DNA of 64,000 nucleotides from Chrysoperla carnea (taxonomy: Eukaryota; Arthropoda; Insecta; Neuroptera; Chrysopidae): positions 7,020,935-7,084,934 of the forward strand of contig NC_058338.1 of NCBI RefSeq assembly GCF_905475395.1, given 5' to 3'. Below, piece by piece: positions 14,729 to 26,913 of the stretch. A program made the position numbers and the translations under genes. Under the pieces are notes generated by a model. It was not told the DNA's origin, ran no database searches, and worked only from the letters and a program-made list of their open reading frames with translations. How positions within the stretch are numbered: position 1 is the first letter of the stretch; every line of letters starts with the position of its first letter.

Positions 14729-17700
14729 ATGTTGCTTCATATATATTTAATATCGTTTGTGGTTTTCATTCTTGGTAAGTTTTAATATATTTTTAATTAA
14801 CATTTAATTTAATTAAGCAATATAAATTCCAAGTGTTTATGAGTGTAATTGACTAATTACGGATATGTAAATATCAATTTATGATGCATATCATAAACGT
14901 GTGAATAATGTCATCCCTAAAAATTTGTGCGTCTTATTATAAATAAATTTTAGCTTATCATGTTGGCCTCTAGACAGTTGCCTACTCTGCTTATTGATTA
15001 TTCCGGGTCTTTCGGCAAAAAAGCGGTAGTTGGTGATAAAATTAATATTTTCAGTTTTGCATTACCAAAGCCAAAAAATACAATCTTTCGACTGAGTTGT
15101 AGATGATGTCAATTAGTCCATTTTATTCGGAGATACTGCTCTACGAAATTTCGCAAATATCTTCCTTTTTTTTTTTTAAATCCGGTGATTGTTCTAATGG
15201 CAAGTGTAGTTTCTCGTTTAACCAAGAGAGTAGTCTCTCTGGCATAAAACAACTTCACAACCAATCCTCTAATTAGTGAAGAGAGCATTACGTCACTAGG
15301 AGAGTACTTTCTGGATTAAACACAACTTTATAACCAGTCCATCATTTTTTTGCCAGGAAAGTACTTCCTGGAATAAATACGATTTTACAAGTCATGCCAC
15401 TATTTAACAAGAAGAATACTTCTTGATATAACTATTCAACTTGAAAATTTATTCGTTCAATTGTATTATAGCGGTTGTCACATCGCAGGAAGCGAATGAT
15501 GTTGAAGAATTTTGGAAACCTTCATCAGCGAAAAATTGGGAAAATCTTTCCAAGGAAGATTCTAGAACGCCATTTGTTGGGGATTTGAGAAGATTATCTA
15601 TGAAAGATAAGGAATCGTTATCTGAGGAATATTGGCCGTCATATGAGGAAGATAGAAAATCGTCATATGAAGAAGATAGGAAATCGTCATTCGAGGAATA
15701 TGATGAGCCGTCATCTGACGAGATCACTACATCGATTCCTCCTCAAGGTTCAAATGAACATGATCCAAACCACGAACCAATATTTAATAGAAATCCAGGA
15801 TCTTTGGAAGAAGTTCCATATATAGTAACGTATTTTTTTTGTATACAGGTTGCTTTTTGGGACTATAACCAATTTTACCCAAGAGTTGTGTAGGCATAAC
15901 AACAAACTAGCATAGATAATTATTATCAGAGTATACTCCAGTCAAATTCTACGTTAAAATCGTAAAACGCGATGTAAAGCTGCTTTTTTGGTTTATTATT
16001 TGATCCTCTTACGGAAGTGAGAAACTATACGTATTCCAAGAAAAAAAAGTTGTGCTCCAAATGTGTGGAATTTTTCCAGTTTTCACCTATTTCGCAGTCA
16101 ACACAACTTTCTTTTTGCTTGCAAAACGTAGTTTTACACTCCCCTAAGTGGGCCCCATTTTCAAAATTTTTCATTTAAAGTATTTTTCGATATTTAAAGG
16201 TAAAAAATTAAATTTTACAAAAACTTGCTTGTAGTAAGAAATTGAAAGACTTACGTTCTTACTTCCCGGGACATGGATATAGTCTTGACAGAGCGCCCAG
16301 ACAGCATAAAAATATTTACATAATCAAAATTTTAGGTATCTATCCGAGATGTATATCAAAATCATACTTGTAATGGAATTCTAATTTCTAAATTTTGGGT
16401 ATTAACTGCAGCTCACTGTTTGGATAAGTAAGTTTTAAGAATTTTGTGCTTTTTTTCAGTTTTTAACTCATCATCGAGTAGGCTGAGTGTATAAAGTTCT
16501 GATTTCGACTTAGTATCTTAAAAAATGTGACGATCATCAGATCGATATCCCCATGAATAACGAAAATATGAGGGTCTTCATCTTAAATGTGATACATTGT
16601 ATAATTATTTTTTGATCACCCAATACTATTAATTTTAGATCAAATTATCCCCTGCAGACAATTCAATATGGAGTGGAAGATATTTCTGGTGGAGAAAATA
16701 TCGATTTAGCGTCTGAAAATATTGAATTTATTATTCAACAATTCCAATATCGAAACTATAAAAAATATTCGAATAAAAGAAAACAGAACGTATTATTGAA
16801 TGACATTGCTTTATTACGGGTAAGAAATAACTTAAAAACAGTAGAAACATTGCGTCTTGTCAAACTGAGCGATCGGCAGTGATTTTTATCAGCCCGCCAG
16901 CACTCGTGTCAACCGTTCGGCAATCTTTAATCTTGTGATGATTTGCTTACGCGTTCTGAACATGCGTCAAATATTTGATAGTGAAAATTAATTTTAACTA
17001 ATTTCACAATATATCACAAGTTTTTTTTTTTTAATTTACTGAGTACGACTTATATTAAACTGACGAAAGTCACGGGCCTGTGACCTAACATAATTAACAA
17101 AAGTTTGAACCACCCACCTTCCCCCTGGATGATTCCTATGCACGGTCCTGCACTATGTATTATTAAAATTATGTTTTACAGTTGGCTGGACCAGCAAATA
17201 TTAAGGAATTCGCAAAATTAGCGAATCCAATGGAGCCAACTCCAGAAAATGGGGATGCAAGTTTGTTTGGATTTATATCGACGGAAGTAAGTTTATATAG
17301 TTCAAATTTATATACTCTTCGAACAAATTGTTGTTTAAGTAGTGACCATGAAAATTACTATCTCTTACCTTTTAGGATCTAAATTAACTATTATAGAAAC
17401 TCGAAGAACTAGGTCCAAGCTTATGCCAGAACATGATGTCCCCTATTAAACTCGGCAACTTTTGTTTAAGTTATTTTTTGTTAGTTAGCTACAAAACGAG
17501 CTATTAGCCATAAGAAATTAAGTTTTGTGCCATTACTACTTTTGCTCTTTTGCTTAACCTTCAAGTTTTATGTACATACATCTCTGCTATAACTATAATT
17601 AAACATTTTAGGAGGGTATTCAATCAACAAAATTACTAGAATCAAATCTTAATATTATTGATTTGAAAGATTGTGAAAAAAAATTCAAAGGCCATTGGTT

Positions 17701-18374
17701 AAATCCATTACTTTCAAAACCTGATCATATATGTGCAAGTGCAGATAAAGCGCCAGAACAATGCAAGGTAAGTGATAGCACCACAGCTTGTTGCACATAG
17801 TCGCGGAGATAAAACACTAAAAACAGTCAGAGTTCGAAAAATTTGAACATTAAGACGGATTTGAATGAAGTTTTCAGCCATTCGATTCGTTACTGTGTCA
17901 GGAAATTATGTGATCTAAATTGATTGATAAGAAATTAAAAATTTAAATATTATGTAGGGTCGGATTAAACATTTGAGAGGTCCTGGACCGAAAATCATAG
18001 GGGTCCAGGTCCAGGTCCAACCCAACGCAACCCATGTAAGGCTGTCCGTATGTAAGACTGTAAATTTCTTTAATTATTTTGAATATCTGATTCGTTCCTT
18101 ATGCTTGTTATTCAATAATACATAATTTATAATAAAAGGAACATAGTTCCTACCGGGTGACTCACGACATCTGTGATTCTTTTTTATCAAGTAAATAAAA
18201 AAATAATTTTAGGATGATTCTGGAAGTCCATTAATAATTAATGGGAAAGTTTTTGGTATAGCATCAGGAAGTGTATATTTTCATGGAAATGAACCTTGCT
18301 CTGTTGAAACACCCGGTATATATACACGTATTGCAACTTTCAGACCTTGGATAAAACAACTGTCTGGCGTTTAA
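14729..18374 (+). CDS. Secreted trypsin-like serine protease (S1) with unusual active-site surroundings
   Basis: Seven exons (14729-14774, 15472-15824, 16336-16427, 16639-16819, 17182-17286, 17612-17767, 18213-18374) join in phase into about 364 residues. A hydrophobic signal peptide ([15 protein letters not shown]) is followed by a roughly 110-residue acidic, serine-rich extension with a decayed 8-residue repeat (SYEEDRKS). The protease domain has the histidine in VLTAAHC, the aspartate in NDIALLR and the serine in CKDDSGSPL. Two features depart from active trypsins. The residue equivalent to the oxyanion-hole Gly193 is Asp, and the expected IVGG start of the mature chain reads IFNR after a proline rather than after Arg/Lys. 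The S1-pocket position equivalent to 189 is Glu. It may be a weak protease, one of altered specificity, or a pseudo-protease. A 239-bp tandem duplication lies just upstream. The fold assignment is strong; activity and role are open. Confidence 0.82.
15215..15435 (+). repeat. Decayed tandem repeat in protease intron 1
   Basis: Related phrases AGGAGAGTACTTTCTGG and AGGAAAGTACTTCCTGG, followed by AACAC/ATACG-type middles, recur about four times at 55-74 bp spacing between 15224 and 15410. Confidence 0.5.
15955..16150. mobile_element. Inverted-repeat element in protease intron 2
   Basis: AAAACGCGATGTAAA near the left and CTTGCAAAACGTAGTTTTACA near the right occur again at 19715-19810 in a shorter arrangement, showing a dispersed small element. 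Confidence 0.5.
17796..18010 (+). repeat. Dispersed element fragment in protease intron 6
   Basis: GAGTTCGAAAAATTTGAACA and the following AAGACGGATTTGAATG match the ends of the inverted-repeat element at 35655-35990. Confidence 0.55.
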
Positions 18375-18606
18375 AATGGGCGGCTTCTATAATATCCATG
18401 TTATTTTCAATTTATCAAAAGAATGTAAATTACTTATCCTTAATCTGAAATAATTATTATGAAATATATCTTGATACCTATTGACTAATCATTTGTTTTA
18501 TTATAATCCAGTACCTGGTTTCAATTCGATTAATAGTTTTCTAAATACAACGTTTGAGTACAGTTTCTAACAAATCAAACAATTTTCGCCGCCTTATAAC
18601 TAAATT

Positions 18607-18700
18607 AGTCGTCCTATTAGCTCAGTTGGTTAAGGCGTAACCAATTCCGTCCGCGGTATACTTAGGGTAGCGGGTTCGATTCCCGCCGTCGCTACAAAAT
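18607..18700 (+). mobile_element. tRNA-derived SINE fragment
   Basis: It has an A-box-like TAGCTCAGTTGGTTAAGG and a B-box GGGTTCGATTCCC. The 5' and 3' ends do not form an acceptor stem and no anticodon arm folds, so it is a SINE head or pseudo-tRNA. A reverse fragment with the same B-box lies at 32127-32165. Confidence 0.6.
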
Positions 18701-20450
18701 TAATTTAAATAGCAAAGTATTAAAATTTTTTTAAACTCTTTTGACGACCAGTATTTCGATATTTCACCAATTTGAACTTGTTGACTACACTGTAGGTGAA
18801 AATAATAATTTTCACCTATTTCTATAGGTGAAGCTGCTATAAATAATTTAAAATTAAAATTATTTTTGTTACGGAATACCAAGAGTTTTTTTTACATCAA
18901 GTCTTTGTTCAACTTTTGCAATACTTTTAAAAGCCGGTTTTGCAGACTCTTTTTTTTAACGTGCAGTTACTTCAGCCGCTATCAAGGCCATGAATAGATT
19001 TTGATGGTTTTCGATTCTTTGAAATGAAAAAAAAAATGAAATGATCTGAATTTCTGGTTAATAGACCTTTTCATTTTAAACAGTTTAAACAGTGATTACC
19101 TGTTATTTCGGACAGTTTGTTAAAAAACTAATATGATAAAATGAATAACAAATATATTGTGCCTTTGTCCAACTTATTACTGAGTGCCAAAACAATCATA
19201 ATTGAAATGAAATCCTTTGAAATCCTCTATGACCTTGCTGACGCCTGGAGTAACTGCACGTTAATAAAAGACCGGTTTTTGCCAATATTACGACCAATGT
19301 TATTACAATTAAAAAAAGATTTTTTTCAGTTAATACCAACGAAATGAAAGTATTAAAAATACTAAAATTTGTCATTTGATAATTTTTTTTGGATTAAATT
19401 TAATATTTACATAATTATCATTTGCATTTTTAATGTTACACTACCCATAGAGGCGTTAGCTACAGCCGTATCGGTGGTGGAAATAATATGGACAATGTTT
19501 TTCGGTTTGTTTCAAAAACATATTTTAATTTATTATTATCAAATCAAACATATGCTACTTCTCTAACAGCTAGCTACGGCACTGCTTATACATACTTAAA
19601 CATTCAAAATATTTAAATTTTTACAGTGCTTGGACCGTGCAAGCAATAAATTATAATGTAACATCCTGATAATGATCATACGCCGGTAAAATCTTACAAA
19701 AAAAGGACAACTAAACTCGTAAAACGCGATGTAAAACTGCTTTTGTGGTATTTGAACCCCAACTCTTAGGGGAGTGTGAAACTACGTTTTGCAAGCAAAA
19801 GAAAGTTGTGCTATCTATTAAGCAGATAGGATGCTTCTTTACCGACCGCGTATGGCTTTTTCGAAGCATATATTTTTGAATTTTCGAAAAATTATACTAT
19901 TTTGCGATAAAAAGATATTATTAACAGCTACAATTAGAGCCTTAAACGGATCTTGCGATTTATACAAGTCGAGAAATGGTGATTTGACTTCAGCAAGCCT
20001 CACTTTTTCATATTTTTAGTGCTATACACTTCAAAGTATCTATTTTTGATTAAAAACTAGTATTTTTGAAAAGCGTTGAAAAGCCGGATGGTTTTTTTTT
20101 TTTTTTGAAAATTCTGATCCGTACTATATTTATTATTAAATTATGTATATTTTTACTTGAATAAGCAAAAAAAAGCGTATGTGAAGTATTATTATGGATA
20201 CCGTGAGACCCACAAAAATAAGGTGTACGATTAGGCCAGTAAAGGTCAAAGACCCAGAGTTTTTTTTTTTAACAATTTTTAAAAATGCACAAATTGCCAG
20301 AATTTTAAACATGTCCATACAGAAAATTTTAAAATTAAGATCATGTTATCATTAATAAATATATCAGCAAATTTTAAAAATGATATTAAGGTTGTTGAGT
20401 CACTACAGAACAAAACACCATTAACTTAAAATTTTAACAATTCCCATATA
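18701..20450. other. Intergenic stretch, no gene recognised
   Basis: Short open frames at 19141-19347 and 19369-19566 show no known domain or splice partners. A small inverted-repeat element copy lies at 19715-19810. The remainder is AT-rich. Confidence 0.5.
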
Positions 20451-20454
20451 ATAC

Positions 20455-20835
20455 CTATTATACAATTTGCGTATAATTTGCGCTCTCACGGTTAACTAGT
20501 GATGTTTACGAAAAAATGTTTCAAACAAAAGTTGTTTATTTTTTTATAAGGAACATTTTTTATATTTAAACTTGTATTCTATCTCTAACGGTTTTCAAGA
20601 TGTGTCCTACGACCCAATTGACTTATGTTCCTCATTTACGAACTTGACCTCACTTTTTACTTCCTAAGCGCGCTATAAAAATTTCAGCTTGATATCTCTT
20701 TTCGTTTTTGAGTAATCGTGATGACAGACAGACAGACAGTCAGTCAACTTGAAATGAACTAATTAGGTGATTTTATGAACACCTATTCCAAAATTTGTTT
20801 CATAGTATCAATATTTTTAAGCGTTACAAACTTGG
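20455..20835 (+). repeat. Copy of the abundant CTGT-containing dispersed repeat
   Basis: Marker phrases are GTGATGTTTACGAAAAAATG, TATCTCTAACGG, TCATTTACGAAC, GATATCTCTTTTCG, a GACA microsatellite, and TTAGGTGATTTTATGAACAC. Other copies: 23100-23640, 36225-36400, 41212-41640, and reversed at 44548-44830, 51325-51535, 59975-60162, 61615-61760 and 62205-62790. No coding capacity is seen. Confidence 0.85.
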
Positions 20836-21352
20836 GAAAATGTTCAAAAACAAAATAGCCTCAGTCAATTTGATTTCACTGGTTTTGGATGTGGTTGATT
20901 AAAGTGGACTCATTTTGTATATCATCACAAGTGAATCTGCCAGTGCTTGCACTAATCGCTAATAATAATAAATTATGTTATTTGTAAGCAAAAGTGGGGG
21001 TTAATAATTATTAACAGTGCAATATCAAATATTAAATTTCATTTTTTGTCAATAAAGTGTTTATACTACACACATGTGAACACAAGCTTTGCAAATATTG
21101 TTCTATTTCGAAATTAATGAGGGAAAAAAATTTCGTAAAAAAACAAATAATTTCTAAACTAGAAATATGTTAATTTCGATATCAGTTATCAATTTAATTT
21201 TGTATTTGGAAGAAATTTTTAAAAAATTTTTAAAACAATAACAAAAAGTGCGTTTTGCGGCAATACGATTTTGCTTATTGTATAATTATGTGAAAATTTA
21301 AATAATTGTGTTATTAAGTTCGGTTTATTAATACCTTGAAATCGAACAGATA

Positions 21353-21457
21353 ACAGTGTGTTTCAGTGATTGTTTGATGTGAATAAAACTTAGATATTTT
21401 GTAAAATGTGTGAAAAAGTATTGAAGATAATTTAAGGACTTATAAAATTCATCAAAT
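21353..21457 (+). promoter_or_regulatory. Putative promoter and 5' non-coding exon of Toll A
   Basis: The sequence around 21353-21368 reads ACAGTGTGTTTCAGTGA, containing an arthropod initiator-like TCAGT, and the exon ends at a GTAAGT donor at 21458. The whole block, and parts of the 350 bp before it, match the block before Toll B at 42137-42266. Conservation of exon, donor and initiator between two paralogues while surrounding sequence has decayed is the main support. It contains a short upstream ORF beginning MCEK. The exon start is inferred; no TATA box is evident. Confidence 0.6.
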
Positions 21458-21941
21458 GTAAGTATTTGTAAAAATTTTGCTTCAAAAATTATGAGTCATT
21501 TTTGTATGTACCTACACTCACTGTCAGAAAAAGTGCCACAGTTAAAACCATTCTAAGCGTACGCATCATATGTTATGTTATAATAGTAACACTTAGAATG
21601 TTTTAAAACGAGCATTTTTTGTGACATTGAGTATACATAATTTCGTAACATTCCCTCGGACAAACAATGCGAATACTTTGTGATCTCACCCCGCAAGTTG
21701 ACAGAACAGCGTTGCGTTTTATTATTGAAAAAAAATTGAGAGGTTTTCGACAAAGGTCGCATTGTGATCCAAAAAAGGCTCGATTTAGGTTTGCAAAAAA
21801 ATTTGACAATGGATTCTTAATAAAACTCGACGAGATTGGTATTTATGTTCTCTTTTATAAACATCGCCTGGAGTATACCCATATCGGTTTTATAAACTTT
21901 TGAATAGTTTTTAAAGTCCTGTATTTTTTCGGAAGCTTGTA

Positions 21942-22459
21942 CAGGGTGTTCCATGACTCGATGGACATGGCTTAAGAGCGTATTCTTTGTACAATTTTAA
22001 GTCAAAAGTTTCTTTTAACCTTTTGCCCAAAACCAAATGGTTAATGAGTTATGGACACTATTGAATTTAACTAATAAAGTAACGACATCGTACACTGCTA
22101 AAGGAACTATTTTCGACCATGTTAAGAATAGCTTCTTCCTCGGAAAGATTTTGCTGTACATTTTGTTCTGCATTTGCTTTAAGAAAATTACCTTTTTCTG
22201 GCAAATGACAATGGACATTTAAGAATATTTGTTTATTAGGAATGCTTCGATCCGGAAATCTTCCCGCTAATATTCCCGCACTGACGCACGTGCACCCAAC
22301 ATTTTTTAATTGAAGCATTTTCATCGATAAAAGTTATTTATCGAGTTTCAAGCATATATAAACTTAAAAAAGACACTCGACGTATAAAAGAACTTTGGAC
22401 TTAAAAATTCTTCAAAGAATACGCTGTTAAGCTATGTCCATCGAATCATAATCACCCTG
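21942..22459. mobile_element. Mariner-type non-autonomous element with TA duplication
   Basis: Ends CAGGGTGTTCCATGACTCGA and the reverse complement of ATGTCCATCGAATCATAATC-type sequence pair over about 50 bp, flanked by TA on both sides (21940-21941, 22460-22461). A minus-strand frame at 22067-22324 (AGRFPDRSIPNKQIFLNVH) resembles the helix-turn-helix N-terminus found with Tc1/mariner-like transposases. It lies in the long 5' intron of Toll A. Confidence 0.75.
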
Positions 22460-23099
22460 TATATCTAAATGACTCAATGCTTTATCTCTTGGCTCAAATC
22501 TTTTAAATGTGCGTCTGATTACTTAATTATGGAATGTGAGGTGTTCCCAAACTATCGCTTTAGAAGGTTTGAGTGACATAGCGGATAAAGGAGAAAGATG
22601 CTTTTCTTGACTATTGTAAAAGCTTGAGACGCTCCGAATATCATCCTTGATATTTTAAATTGAGCAAATCCAGTTTTAAAAATACTCATGTATGAGTGGC
22701 TCATAAAAAAAAATTATTTTTTACTTTTTATTACAATAAAAGTATCTTTTATTTATATAATTTTTATAGCATTAACATTATTTTAAAAATTTAAATTTAT
22801 TTAAATTAATTTTTTTTATTTAATTTTCAAAATTTAAATTATTTGATCTTGATTTATTGGTCATAAAATATAAAATATTACCTAGGTATATGTTGAACGA
22901 TTGACATTTTCTGAAAATTTATTTCGATAAACCTGCTTTTTTTGCAAGAGTAAGATAAAACGGACAAATATATTTATTTATTTTGGAAACAACTTGTGTC
23001 CCGAAAAATTCTAAAAAAGAAACAGAACAAATGATTTATAGGTATTAATTAAAAGGTTTAGTCGATGTATTTTTATACGCCAGTATAAAAAAAAGAAGT

Positions 23100-23640
23100 G
23101 AAAACAGAACAATTGACTGAGTTAACTGTTGAAATATAATGTATAGCCAGTGTTGATTACTCTGTTACATTACACATGCATACATGTTACACATATATAA
23201 CTGATATTCTCATATAATACATGCTATACAATTTTGGCATAATTTCGCTCTCACGGATAAACAGTGATGTTTACGAAAAAATGTTACAAACAAAAGTTGT
23301 TTATTTTTTATAAGAAACATTTTTTACATTTAAACTTTTGTTCTATCTCTAACGGTATACAAGATGGGTCCTACGGACCCAAGATCCAATTGACCTGTGT
23401 TGCTCATTTACGAACTCGACCTCACTTTTTCCGTCCTAAGTACGGCTATATTTCAGCTTGATATCTCTTTTCGTTTTTGAGTTATCATGATGACAGACGG
23501 GCAGACAGGCAGACAGACAGAAACCAGAAATGGACTAATTAGGTGATTTTATAAACACCTATACCAAAATTTTGTTCATAGCATCAATATTTTTAAGCGT
23601 TACTTTGGAACTAAACTCAATATACTTTGGTATATTTCAT
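23100..23640 (+). repeat. Copy of the abundant CTGT-containing dispersed repeat
   Basis: It carries the same marker blocks as 20455-20835, including GTGATGTTTACGAAAAAATG and a GACA-type microsatellite at 23490-23520. It also has an upstream part (GTTGATTACTCTGTTACATT) seen reversed at 62695-62730. Confidence 0.8.
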
Positions 23641-23762
23641 ATATACATGGTATAAAAAGTTGTGTGTGTGTAAAAAAAATTTTTACAAGATTTTCTGACA
23701 AATAGTGCATACTATCAAAGTTTATGGAAGAAGATACAAATACCCACACATCCTACCATTTA

Positions 23763-24071
23763 CAGGGTGTCCCAAAAGTATGGAAACTCTCAGTTAATTT
23801 AGCCATAATATCTCTTTGCCTTTATTGGCCAAGATTGTCCCTCTTGCCTTATAGAGTTTGCTATGAAATAAGATCATTGACTTTGGAATGACCTTGAAGG
23901 TCATGGACATATTCTGTTCTTTCCAAATCCGTAATAAAAAATTGGGGTTATTTGAAACATCGATTTTTTGTTCTTCGAAGTAATGTTCAAAAATTACGTC
24001 GTATATGGTATTTTTTATTTCTTTCTCCGCTACGAGATATCCAGCAGTTTCCATACTTTTGAAACACCATG
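23763..24071. mobile_element. 309-bp MITE with TA duplication
   Basis: CAGGGTGTCCCAAAAGTATG at the left and the reverse complement CATGGTGTTTCAAAAGTATG at the right are flanked by TA at 23761-23762 and 24072-24073. The minus-strand ORF across it is a repeat by-product. Confidence 0.8.
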
Positions 24072-24681
24072 TAGGTATTAAAGATGCATAATAACAGTTC
24101 CTTGTTATTTTATTTAGTAAACAAATAAATTCTTTCACATAAATAAACACATATGTTTGTTTTTGCGATTCTGAATGATTTTTTTGTTGTTGTTGATAAA
24201 ATCTGTTTAATTTGGATAAATAAACTCAATTACAAAAAAAAAAAATCAATGGCTGATTCCATACGTGACTGACACTACATTCTGAACTCGTTTCGTTCAT
24301 ACTAGAAACAACATTATCTTACTTCCGAGTGCGTTGTGTGTGATAAATAAAAGTTGTTTTTGATAAGACTTGATTAGTTTTAATTTTAACTTGTTAAAAA
24401 TGATTTAGAATGTTGCGCAAATGTGTGCAAAATTATTATTCTAATTTATGTGGTTTTATTATTCTATAGACTAGATGCTTATTTTTAAGCACGTGTAGCT
24501 AAAATAATATATGAAAAACTCCTAATAATACACCGAAAATTTAGTATTTGAACGTAATTTATTATGTCCATTAACTCAGTTAATTGTTTGTTTTCACTTG
24601 TTTTGCTTAGTATTTAGTAGACACTGTTGAAAATTATTTCGAAAATTATAAATATATTTTTGTTTGTTATTTATTTTCAAG

Positions 24682-24784
24682 TATACCACTAGTTCGATTT
24701 ACACTTAGGCATATAAATATCACGAGTGTGACAAAATACATATACTCTGTCATACTCGTGATATTTAAATCGAACTATTGGTAT
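24682..24784. repeat. Perfect-looking hairpin of about 45-bp arms
   Basis: TATACCACTAGTTCGATTT with ATATCACGAGTGTGACA forms the left arm, and TGTCATACTCGTGATAT with AAATCGAACTATTGGTATA the right, around a short centre. It is probably a tiny foldback element. Confidence 0.75.
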
Positions 24785-25003
24785 ATTCTATGTATAACTA
24801 TGAATTTGTTAAAAGGTCGTGGTACAGACGTGTAGGTAGAATTTTTACAAAAATATTTTGAAAACTTATTATAAATAGCATCGAATTGGAATGATAAGAA
24901 ACAGGTTGTATGAGATTGTTGCACTTTAATTATTTTTTTTTGTAGGTATAGCTTTTTTTTGGTATTTAAATTACTTAAATGACTGCATATGTTAGTTAAT
25001 TAA

Positions 25004-26202
25004 GGTGACTATACACGTTCATAAAATTTGACATGCATACTTGATCAATCTTTTTATGCAAGTAAGGTAAATGTACCATATTACGGGATGTTTATGCATA
25101 ACGCACTTTGAGACTGATTATAAAAATAAATACAAATATTTCCACAATGAAAATTGGTTTGTCGTTCAAAATGATTATAGACTATTAATTTTATGAGTGA
25201 TTCCATATGTAACTGACCCTACATTAGACAGGCGCGGATTCAGCCCTCAAAACAGATGATGGGCACGGCGCAGCCACCCGAAAATCGGCCAAATGCAAGT
25301 CATAATATAAACTCACCCATGATCGATTTAGTGCATTCCTACAAAGGAGGTGTTTACAAAATATATGGCGCTCTGGCCAAGATTTTGTACAGTATATTTC
25401 TCCTCGTGGGAAAAGCCGTGAGGCGGCACTAGCAAACTAATAAACCTGTAAGATGTTAGTTTGTTCGCCCACAAATTAAATTAAACGGTAGTATACATTT
25501 TACATTAAATAATTCAAGCTTTCGTTTTTTTTTTCGCAAGGAGGAGAACTAAACTTTCGAAACAAATTAACTTTCCTGTCCCATTGAGGCAGGCAACCAA
25601 GATTTTACCCCGCGAAGAGTTGTTAATATTTGTAAGAACATTTTTATATTATAGGGTACAAACCTTGGTCGCCTGCTTCGATGAGATGAGCTACCGACTC
25701 TGGTATGGCGGAAGTATTTTCACATTCAGTTTTTCATTTGACCATCTAGAGTCGATATTCATTTATAATGGTTGATTCACCATCATTAATGAGTGGCCGG
25801 TACATCTGAACCACTTTTTTCACTGCCTGGGTATCGAGATTCAAGTTTTTGACACCAACATTTATTTGGTTCAGGTAATAAAACTCCCAACTGAAATTTT
25901 TCGATCTTTTTTACATGTCACCCTCAAAAATTATCAGATGGGGGTTTAGTATAAAAATTAGGAACAAAAAACAAGTCAGATTTTGTACAAGTCTGTAAGT
26001 CTTTAATTGAACGTTCAGTTTGACTTGTGTATTCCAAGCTTGTACAAAATTGGCATGATTCAAATTCAATAAATTCACAAGTGACATGTACAGTTAAAAT
26101 GTTTGCGTAAAATTATCCTACAGACTTTCGCCTTATTACTTTTACATAAAATTGAATCATGCAAACTTGACATGTTTGTTGTTTTAAACGTGTATAGTCA
26201 CC
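25004..26202. mobile_element. 1.2-kb non-autonomous transposon with TTAA ends
   Basis: GGTGACTATACACGTT and its reverse complement AACGTGTATAGTCACC end the element and are flanked by TTAA (25000-25003, 26203-26206). The TTAA duplication is typical of piggyBac or Kolobok elements. Internal sequence has no transposase frame and includes a GC-richer unrelated insert near 25230-25440. Confidence 0.75.
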
Positions 26203-26512
26203 TTAATTAATAATTAATGTGTAGTAGATATAAAAATGATTATAGCCAATTTTTTTAATATATGTATAACTCTTATTCTATAAAAAATGTAAGAAAAACA
26301 TCTAATTTTTTTGGAAATATAACATCATCAATTTGAAATGGTGATCATTAATTAAAACCAAAATTACTTGATATACGAGGTCTTCTCATTTCTGTGGTTA
26401 ATTACAATGAGTAGTTGAAGAGACGATTTTTAAACAAACATCAAATTATTTGTATATAATGCCACAAGTTACAAGTGCAGTTATTAAAAGTTGGTTTTAT
26501 ACTTGTGGGTAG

Positions 26513-26913
26513 TATTCGCACCGTGCGTGAGTTTTATTGTAGGCGTTTCCATGGTAACGATACACTACTTTAATTATAGAATTGTATGAATGCATATATA
26601 ATTGTATGGATTGCATTTATGACTTACATTGAAAATTTAATATTATTGTCTTACAAATTTAAATAAATAATTATGATAATTTACATTTGAAAAATAATAT
26701 TTGTGCAATTTGATTTCTTATTTTCACAATTTTTAATGCATTAAGTTTAATTAATTCGTGTTTTTCAATAATTTTAATTTGACATTTTCTATAACATTAA
26801 CATGTAAAGAATTGCAAATTAGTCATAACAGTCTCCTTTATCGCCAAAATTTTTCACTGGAAGCGCTGGCATCGAATTTATTGTCCCTACCATGACTACG
26901 CACACAACGAATA
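26513..26913. mobile_element. 400-bp MITE in Toll A 5' intron
   Basis: The ends TATTCGCACCGTGCGT and (reversed) TATTCGTTGTGTGCGT form a short inverted repeat. An inverted, longer-diverged copy lies at 43118-43507 in the Toll B 5' intron. Confidence 0.7.

Noticed and set aside
15449-15727. 92-residue minus-strand ORF rich in serine
   Set aside because: It is an antisense shadow of the acidic repeat exon of the protease.
18607-18700. Functional tRNA gene
   Set aside because: The A and B boxes are present, but the acceptor stem does not pair and no anticodon arm is seen. Another B-box fragment occurs elsewhere, so it is read as a SINE.
19141-19566. Two short plus-strand ORFs after the protease
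   Set aside because: They have no recognisable domain, no splice partners, and composition like the surrounding intergenic DNA.
23264-23461. Small ORF sharing [11 protein letters not shown] with the frame at 60104-60454
   Set aside because: The shared peptide is a translation of the dispersed repeat in both places, not a protein motif.
23794-24150. 118-residue minus-strand ORF as a gene
   Set aside because: Most of it lies within the inverted-repeat MITE at 23763-24071.
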